Shown: piece by piece, positions 58,930 through 64,000 of the stretch | Layout of the letters: every line of letters begins with the position of its first letter | How positions within the stretch are numbered: position 1 is the stretch's first letter | Source of the DNA: Lysobacterales bacterium | GTDB taxonomy: Bacteria > Pseudomonadota > Gammaproteobacteria > Xanthomonadales > Ahniellaceae | DNA length: 64,000 nt | Direction of reading: 5' to 3' | NCBI GenBank assembly: GCA_016182785.1 | Contig: JACPFU010000008.1 | Location: 1 to 64,000 of the forward strand | Position numbers and translations under genes: made by a program | The notes under the pieces: generated by a model | What the model was told of the DNA's origin: nothing | Databases searched by the model: none | Seen by the model: the letters and a program-made list of their open reading frames with translations, nothing else

Positions 58930-60655
58930 TCGCGTGCTTCCTGACCTTCGCGTTCACTCGATTCCGAACGGCTCGCACGGCAGCGGCTGGGACCTCGGGC
59001 GTTACCTGTATCGCGGCGCTGCCGCCGTGAACCGCACGGATGTCGATAAGTGGATTGCGCAGGGCAGGCTCGGTGAGATGCGCATCGAGCGCCTGGAGCT
59101 GCTGGAGAAGATTCACGCGGAGGTCGAGGGCGCGTCTGTCGGAGCGAAAACGAAGAAGGTTTGGCTCAGTCTACTAGCTGTGCTCATCGCGTGGGCCGAC
59201 CAGCAGGACGCCAGTCTCACCCTCACCACCGCCAAAGCAAAGTATCTGGCCTTCGTTGACCACTTACGCGATCGCGTTGCCGTCAAGACTCTGGCGCCCG
59301 CATCGGCAAGCACCGAAGCAAAGAGTCTGGCTGCCCTTTTGGGCCCCGTGCTGGACCCCAACACGGACCATGCCGCCGAGGCGCTTCTTAAACTCAGCGG
59401 GATCAAGCGCCCAAAGCCGCATCGGCGGTCACGTGGCCTGCAGGCAGACAAGCAGCGCATGGACCACAGCTTTGCGTTTGGCCACTTCCTCGCCGATGTC
59501 TGCACCGCGCTCACCGTGGAGGCGGTGCGGGGCCCGGTGCCGCTGGATATTCCCCTCAGTGAGGGAAGGGGAACACTGCGATTGTTGGGGGGAGTAGTTA
59601 GCGGCGACCTCGACCCCAATGACTTTAAGAGGCCGTCCCGACGGGAGAAAGCCGTGCGCCCACGCGCTGCGCTGGCTCCTGACGCCGACGCCAAGGAATC
59701 GCGCCACTCGCTGATCAATGTGCGCATCAATGCCGAAATGCTCATGTTCATTGCGCAGACCGGCATGAACCTGTCGCAGGCAGTAGTCGAGCCGCGAGCG
59801 GAGTATCGCTGGCAAACAGAAGGCGATGAGGACTACATCGTCCGCGCCGTCTACAAGGGCCGTCGCCAGGGCGTGGCGAAGTTTGTGGTGTTCCGCAGCT
59901 ACCGTGACCACCTCAAGCGCTACCTCGACTGGCTGGACGCGCTGGGCCTGAACGATGGCGATGACCGCCTGTTTCCGATTCTCTACCCCCGCCAGTTGCC
60001 ACCTGCCCACGAGCTGAGAGACTGCAGGGTCCTTCGCGACCACTGCAAGGCGCTCGACATCCCCTTCGTAGCGCCGCGCACGCTGCGCAACACGCGCGTG
60101 AACTGGCTCCTTCGGCGCAGTCGGGACCCTGAACTGACGGCGGAAATGGCGGCGCATGCAGTGGAAACGTTGCTGCGCGTGTACGACGAGGGCGATCTGC
60201 AGTCGGCCTCGCAGGAGATCGGCAAGTACCATGCAGAGACCGATCCGACCCTGAGGAAGAGGCTGCGCACCATCCCCGCCTGCCTCAAGGGCGATGAGAG
60301 CCCGCGCCCGTTGCCGGACACCCCAAAGGAAGCGCCGCAACCCGATTGCGTCACGCCGGAGGGCTGCCTGTGGTGCGAGCACTTCCGCGATGTGCTGGCG
60401 CCCGACTACTGCTGGCGCTTGGCCAGTCATCGCCACCTCCATTCACTGGTGATATCGCTCTATCGCCCACCGGAAAGCCAGCCGCTGCATCCAAGCTACC
60501 TCGTCATTGATCGTCTCACTGGGAAGCTGAAGGCGATTGCGGCACGCAGCGCCGTGTGCGCGGAGTGGGTGAAAGAGGCTGATGAGCGGATCCGCGAGGG
60601 TGACCACCACCCCCGTTGGGCCGGCTTGATCAAACTCGTGGAGCGCTTTCAATGA
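58922..60655 (+). CDS. tfp: Recombinase-fold protein lacking the first catalytic Arg (Tfp-type)
   Basis: 577 residues from ATG 58922, chosen for the GGAGGAAG just upstream. The C-terminal half aligns with a tyrosine-recombinase core: FIAQTGMNLSQAVVE stands where GxRxSE is usual, with Asn283 replacing catalytic Arg I; box II is RTLRNTRVN (386-394), and AHAVETLLRVYDEG retains His412 and a Tyr421. A Cys cluster (Cys476, 482, 485, 497) may bind zinc. The N-terminal about 250 residues are unique. It is most simply a structural or regulatory partner of the two active recombinases, as proposed for 'tyrosine recombinase fold protein' in SE elements. Confidence 0.75.
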   Translation: MPDRVLPDLRVHSIPNGSHGSGWDLGRYLYRGAAAVNRTDVDKWIAQGRLGEMRIERLELLEKIHAEVEGASVGAKTKKVWLSLLAVLIAWADQQDASLTLTTAKAKYLAFVDHLRDRVAVKTLAPASASTEAKSLAALLGPVLDPNTDHAAEALLKLSGIKRPKPHRRSRGLQADKQRMDHSFAFGHFLADVCTALTVEAVRGPVPLDIPLSEGRGTLRLLGGVVSGDLDPNDFKRPSRREKAVRPRAALAPDADAKESRHSLINVRINAEMLMFIAQTGMNLSQAVVEPRAEYRWQTEGDEDYIVRAVYKGRRQGVAKFVVFRSYRDHLKRYLDWLDALGLNDGDDRLFPILYPRQLPPAHELRDCRVLRDHCKALDIPFVAPRTLRNTRVNWLLRRSRDPELTAEMAAHAVETLLRVYDEGDLQSASQEIGKYHAETDPTLRKRLRTIPACLKGDESPRPLPDTPKEAPQPDCVTPEGCLWCEHFRDVLAPDYCWRLASHRHLHSLVISLYRPPESQPLHPSYLVIDRLTGKLKAIAARSAVCAEWVKEADERIREGDHHPRWAGLIKLVERFQ

Positions 60656-62682
60656 CGGCTGATATGTATCTGCCTGGCCTGCAAATCGATTCGCCGCTGG
60701 TGGCACCGACCGCAGCTAATTTCCGCCCGCCCAGCTGGCCACCGCCGCCCGATTTTCCGGTGGTCATCGATGCATACGGCAAGGTCATCTCTGTCTACAG
60801 CGATCCCAGTTGGAACCTGAGCGTGTGGACCGGCAAGGCCTGCAAGCTGTCGTTTGGTTATGGCGACAGCAAGTACCGCGGCGCGCCCGTCAGTGCCGAG
60901 AACGCGGACCTGCTGCGGGAGATAGCAGCATGTTCGCTCTGGCGCGTGTTGGCTGTACGAGCCCCATCGTCGCTAATAGTTCGCATCAATGACCTCCGGG
61001 CACTGGCAGCGGCGTGTAGTGAGCACGGTGTCCTGATCAGCGAGCTGTGGCGATTCCCGCAGGTGATTGATGCGGTGGCTGAACGACTTCCGTCGAGCGC
61101 GGCGAATCGTCTGCTTGGCCTGCTGCACCGGCTGTTCGCGCACCGCGATTCGCTGGGGTTTGTGATTCTGGATGGAGCAGGACTAAAGCGGCTGGCTGAG
61201 AAGTTGCCGGAGCACGAGGCAGTTCAGACCGCCTACGTCCCGCCCCGCATTTGGGCCTATCAGGTGCTGCGGCTCCGCGAGTTCCTGGATGACTACCTCG
61301 CCCACAAGGATCAGGTCGAGGCGTGCTTCGCGTTCTGCCTAGAGGCATACCGGGTCAATGCAGCCGGCTGGGCTCCGCTATTCAAGAGAAAACTGACCCA
61401 AAAACAAACACCCTTCAACACCCTAACCCCCGCCGGACACCGCTTCGCTCATCGGCGCTTCCATGGACACTTCCGGGACACCGCCAAACGCTTCGGCATT
61501 GATGGCCTGATTGCGCGGTGGGTTGGAGATGAGTCAATCGTAGGCTTGTCTACGCTGCTGACCACGGCGCGCGATGTGGGCCTGGCCTACGTGTTGAACT
61601 TCTCGCTGATGCGCGCAGACGAGGGCGGGCAGCTGCGGGCGGGGTGTTACAGCGTCGAGCAGGACTCGCTGAATCAGGATGTTCACCTGCTCGCCAGCGC
61701 GACAAGCAAGACGCAAACGGACCCGGATGCGCGCTGGATCTGCTCGCCGAGCGTTGCGGTCGCCATTGAGGCCATGACGCACGCGGCCCAGTTGAGGCTC
61801 AGCGTTGCAGCGCATGATCCGCGGCGCCGCCTGAACGCACTGGATCGCGTGCACCCGCTGCTTTGGTTTTCGAGCACCGAGCCTTGGCGCACCAGTGGTG
61901 GGATGAAATGCGAAAGGGCCGCGGTGAGAAACTACGCCCATATCATTCGCGACCGCCCCCTGCTGTTTGACCTTGAACAGCTGCGCATCACCCAAGCCGA
62001 CCTCGACATCGCGCAGACTATGACGCTGGGCCTTGATCCCGAGCTATTTTCGGTCGGCAAGGTGTGGCCCCTCGCATGGCACCAGCTGCGCCGAACGGGT
62101 GTGTGCAACATGCTGGCCAGCGGCCTGGTGTCAGAGGCCTCGCTGCGCTACCAGCTGAAGCATCTCACCATTGTGATGACGCGGTACTACGGCCAGAACT
62201 ATTTCCGTCTCAAGGGCCATCTCACCGACGAGTCGATCGGCTTTTTCCTCCGGGAGATGTATCAGGCCATCGCCCGAGGGTTCGCGGAACTCAGCGGCGA
62301 CGAGTATCTCTCGCCACATGGCCAGAAGCGCAAGGATCAGATTCTGCAGCCCGTCACCGAGTCAGAGCACACGGAACTGGTTAAGGGCGCCAAGTCCGGC
62401 GCGATCACGTATCGAGAGACCCTGCTGGGCGGCTGCACCCAGGTGACCTGCCCGTTCGGCGGCATCACCAACATCGCCAATTGCATGGGCAAGGCTGGAA
62501 AGAGCAAGCAGCCCTGTGACAATCTGATCATCTACAAGAACAGGCGCGAGATCTTGGTCGATGCCGTCGATGACTTTGAAGCCCGACTCCGCCAAGAACC
62601 AACCGACTCGCCAGACTGGCACTCGCTTATGGCCAACTGTCAGGCCGCCACGGAGGCGATCAATGTCATCGACCAAAGCTGA
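60652..62682 (+). CDS. intB: Second tyrosine recombinase (IntB-type)
   Basis: 676 residues from ATG 60652, overlapping the upstream stop by 4 bases (ATGA). Catalytic residues are intact: Arg321 in NFSLMRADEGGQ, Lys in SATSKTQTD, His477-Arg480 in AWHQLRRTGV, His504 and nucleophile Tyr512 or Tyr513 in KHLTIVMTRYYGQ. A large N-terminal region (about 1-290) and a Cys-rich C-terminus (TQVTCPFGGITNIANCM, then a further Cys) extend it far beyond a simple integrase. With IntA it probably forms a heteromeric complex. It overlaps the next gene by 20 bases. Confidence 0.88.
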   Translation: MTADMYLPGLQIDSPLVAPTAANFRPPSWPPPPDFPVVIDAYGKVISVYSDPSWNLSVWTGKACKLSFGYGDSKYRGAPVSAENADLLREIAACSLWRVLAVRAPSSLIVRINDLRALAAACSEHGVLISELWRFPQVIDAVAERLPSSAANRLLGLLHRLFAHRDSLGFVILDGAGLKRLAEKLPEHEAVQTAYVPPRIWAYQVLRLREFLDDYLAHKDQVEACFAFCLEAYRVNAAGWAPLFKRKLTQKQTPFNTLTPAGHRFAHRRFHGHFRDTAKRFGIDGLIARWVGDESIVGLSTLLTTARDVGLAYVLNFSLMRADEGGQLRAGCYSVEQDSLNQDVHLLASATSKTQTDPDARWICSPSVAVAIEAMTHAAQLRLSVAAHDPRRRLNALDRVHPLLWFSSTEPWRTSGGMKCERAAVRNYAHIIRDRPLLFDLEQLRITQADLDIAQTMTLGLDPELFSVGKVWPLAWHQLRRTGVCNMLASGLVSEASLRYQLKHLTIVMTRYYGQNYFRLKGHLTDESIGFFLREMYQAIARGFAELSGDEYLSPHGQKRKDQILQPVTESEHTELVKGAKSGAITYRETLLGGCTQVTCPFGGITNIANCMGKAGKSKQPCDNLIIYKNRREILVDAVDDFEARLRQEPTDSPDWHSLMANCQAATEAINVIDQS

Positions 62683-63148
62683 CGTGCCGATGGGGCGCGC
62701 CGAAACCAAGTTCCGCGAGGCCTTTGAGCGGCTGAAAGCGGGCAAGACGCACATCGTTCCGAAAGGGACGCGCATGAGTCAGAACGCGGTAGCGAAGGAG
62801 GCTGGCGTGCTTCCAAGCGCGCTGCGCCCCCACCGCTTTTCCAAACTGTGCCTCGACATCGCCGAGTGGATTGAGCAGCACAAGGACGACGCCGGCCAGA
62901 AGTCAGGACGTCAGAGGAACCTCGCGGAGCGCAACGCGAGGCGCACCGTGCAAGAGCGTCTGGAAGCGATGAGAATTCAGCGCGACCTGGCTCTCTCCAA
63001 GCTGCTGAGTGCCGAGGCGCACATCTTGGAACTGACCGTGGAGAACAGGCGCCTGTGGGCCTTAGCGCCCGCCCCAGCCACGCCTATCCGCCCAGCGGAT
63101 CGCGGCAAGGCGGCGGCGACCAAGAAGCCGCTGCGGGTCGTGGATTGA
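62663..63148 (+). CDS. srap: Small coiled-coil accessory protein (Srap/TnpC-like)
   Basis: 161 residues from ATG 62663, chosen because GGAGG lies 7-11 bases upstream; it overlaps intB by 20 bases. The centre (SQNAVAKEAGVLPSALRPH) looks like a helix-turn-helix of the kind found in TnpC/DUF6262-type element proteins, and the C-terminal part (VQERLEAMRIQRDLALSKLL then SAEAHILELTVENRRL) is a coiled coil. Its position as fourth gene fits the recombination auxiliary protein of SE elements. A basic, Lys/Pro-rich tail ends the protein. Confidence 0.7.
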   Translation: MSSTKADVPMGRAETKFREAFERLKAGKTHIVPKGTRMSQNAVAKEAGVLPSALRPHRFSKLCLDIAEWIEQHKDDAGQKSGRQRNLAERNARRTVQERLEAMRIQRDLALSKLLSAEAHILELTVENRRLWALAPAPATPIRPADRGKAAATKKPLRVVD

Positions 63149-63162
63149 CGATTGGATGTGCG

Positions 63163-63186
63163 TGCGCACCGCGTCCGCGGTGCGCA
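63163..63186. terminator. Hairpin between srap and the cargo phosphoribosyltransferase gene
   Basis: TGCGCACCGC, loop GTCC, GCGGTGCGCA: a perfect 10-base stem in the 66-base gap between convergent genes. No T run follows in either direction, so termination strength is uncertain. Confidence 0.55.
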
Positions 63187-63214
63187 TCGAGACGAACACA
63201 GGCACCATATCTGG

Positions 63215-63865
63215 CTACAGCGCGTCCTCAATCTCTTCAGGCGGCAACTTGAAAGGGTCTTTTGCCGGTTGCCAAACCGTGCTGGCCGCGACAATGACGT
63301 GTTCAACGGTGCAACCGTGATCACGCAGCGCGTTTGCGCATGCACGGAGATGGCTTCCTGTCGTCTTCACGTCATCGACTAGGACGACAGTCGTTCCCGC
63401 GCGAATGCCTGCCTTCACCCGGAGCGCCTTCTGAATCGTATCCTGGTCGCGGCTGCCACCTTCGTGCGAGGTCGGCATCTTTCGATCAAACCGAAGCCAA
63501 GGACCGAGCGCGGCCGTCTTTCCAAGTTTCGTGACCAAACCGTTGCATAACGCGAGCGGCGCACTGGCGAAGCCGAAAGTCGTGGCCGCTGAAGAGGGCA
63601 CGGGAACGATCGCGATCTGGCCAAGCTTCAGCTTCAAGATTCGGGCAGCGCCCCATTGGCTGAGCACTTCGATCGCCGTCGCTTGGTCGCCAGACTTGAC
63701 AGTACGAAAGCTCCGGTCGACGCACAGAACCGATGCATAGCCGTTGAAAGGTTTCCCCTTGAGAGCCTTGACCACCTGATTGATCGCGTAGTCGTCCGAC
63801 CGCCACGCGTAGACCTGCCTGTCGTATGATGCGTACGCTCCCCAAGCGTGAACCGAGAGGGTCAT
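63215..63865 (-). CDS. ComF-like phosphoribosyltransferase, element cargo
   Basis: 216 residues from ATG 63865, which overlaps the stop of the upstream gene by 4 bases (ATGA). A type I PRTase PRPP-binding motif is clear: VVLVDDVKTTGSHLRAC (two Asp, then Thr-Thr-Gly) near residue 170, followed by a beta-strand with HVIVAAST. An early substrate-binding region ends in VPVPSSAATTF. It lacks the zinc-finger N-terminus of ComF. It could use PRPP to modify a base or protein; small PRTases are known partners in mobile defence loci. Convergent with the recombinase module. Confidence 0.75.
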   Translation of the reverse strand: MTLSVHAWGAYASYDRQVYAWRSDDYAINQVVKALKGKPFNGYASVLCVDRSFRTVKSGDQATAIEVLSQWGAARILKLKLGQIAIVPVPSSAATTFGFASAPLALCNGLVTKLGKTAALGPWLRFDRKMPTSHEGGSRDQDTIQKALRVKAGIRAGTTVVLVDDVKTTGSHLRACANALRDHGCTVEHVIVAASTVWQPAKDPFKLPPEEIEDAL

Positions 63866-64000
63866 GCGCGCGGCGCCAGCCTTTCGAGAATCTGCGATGT
63901 CGACTCGAGGACGACGCATCGATCGTAGCTGACGAACTTCGCGGGCCACTGCAGAGAGCGATCTTCAACGACGCTCTTCGCAATGAACAACCATCGGCCG
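63862..64000 (-). CDS. C-terminal 45 residues of an unrecognised gene, runs off the right edge
   Basis: The minus-strand frame is open from the right edge to a TGA at 63862-63864. It reads GRWLFIAKSVVEDRSLQWPA, then KFVSYDRCVVLESTSQILER and LAPRA. The pattern WLFIAKS...VVLES..QILERL resembles the last strand and helix of a Rossmann-fold nucleotide-binding protein (DprA/LOG-like), but the piece is too short to assign. The 4-base overlap with the phosphoribosyltransferase start shows that the two form one operon. Confidence 0.55.
   Translation of the reverse strand, partial: GRWLFIAKSVVEDRSLQWPAKFVSYDRCVVLESTSQILERLAPRA

Larger units (their letters stand above)
57211..64000 (+). mobile_element. 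Integrative element in comM with intA-tfp-intB-srap module; right end not seen
   Basis: The element begins inside comM and continues past the window. Its first genes are four overlapping plus-strand frames: tyrosine recombinase, recombinase-fold protein with a changed catalytic residue, second tyrosine recombinase, and a small coiled-coil protein. This order and these sizes match, from memory of the family, the strand-biased circularizing integrative elements (SE, for example Tn6283 and Tn6945). Alternatives are Tn554-like or recombinase-in-trio elements. Cargo (phosphoribosyltransferase and a partial upstream gene) follows. The left terminal 185 bases carry two AGCA-loop hairpins. Target duplication and right end cannot be determined here. 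Confidence 0.8.

Noticed and set aside
63486-63983. A 165-codon minus-strand frame at the right edge
   Set aside because: It runs in another frame through the phosphoribosyltransferase gene, which has a clear PRPP motif and an overlapping upstream partner; composition is that of a shadow.

Overview
The window is GC-rich, densely packed bacterial chromosome. The mix of genes fits a gammaproteobacterium of the order Lysobacterales (Xanthomonadales): two TonB-dependent receptors, DUF1302/DUF1329 proteins, an ECF sigma factor overlapping a Ser/Thr kinase with TPRs, biosynthetic SpeA plus SpeE, UbiK next to comM, and REP-like repeats beginning with GTGGGAG or GCAGGAGCGACC. This placement is inferred from gene content; no rRNA or tRNA is present to test it.

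Layout. 1-1800: an accessory edge with an unrecognised gene running off the left end, a small membrane protein, and a scar where an integrase start is joined to a transposase tail. 1.8-6.8 kb: two exported proteins, a CapV-like patatin, a YjdF-type membrane protein, a HigBA toxin-antitoxin module lying between two copies of the YjdF 3' end, and a hydrolase. 6.8-19.8 kb: trpE, a GYF-RDD protein, the PdsS/PdsR two-component pair (no sortase in view), the ECF sigma/Ser-Thr kinase pair, rpe, a DjlA-like protein, purC and a DMT transporter. 19.8-27.2 kb: an exported cyanophycinase-like protein, a TonB receptor, a YfcC-type carrier and an isoaspartyl-dipeptidase-like protein. Together these look like a scavenging route for cyanophycin or another isoaspartyl polymer; the dipeptidase has lost one metal-binding His. 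27.2-36.5 kb: a five-gene minus-strand operon (lipoprotein lipase, DUF1302, DUF1329, YCF48-like protein, RND transporter), typical of lipid or hydrophobic-compound export. 36.6-47.4 kb: a GT2 glycosyltransferase, an epimerase, a soluble response regulator with a degenerate second receiver, a histidine kinase, two ion/solute transporters, a beta-helix protein and a second TonB receptor. 47.8-57.2 kb: housekeeping genes argS, an FtsN-like SPOR protein, a TonB-domain protein, a PQQ-type dehydrogenase, a beta-hydroxyacid dehydrogenase, divergent speA/speE, a PII gene and ubiK.

From about 57.21 kb to the right edge, comM (yifB) is cut after 36 codons by an integrative element. Its leading module is four overlapping genes: tyrosine recombinase, recombinase-fold protein without the first catalytic Arg, second tyrosine recombinase, and a small coiled-coil protein. 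This matches the intA-tfp-intB-srap module of the strand-biased circularizing integrative elements. Two hairpins with identical AGCA loops lie in its left end. The visible cargo is a phosphoribosyltransferase gene overlapping by 4 bp a gene that runs off the window, a possible defence or nucleotide-metabolism pair.

The observations I rate highest are the comM element and its cargo, the cyanophycin-type locus with the altered dipeptidase, and the apparently leaderless higB promoter with duplicated flanks.
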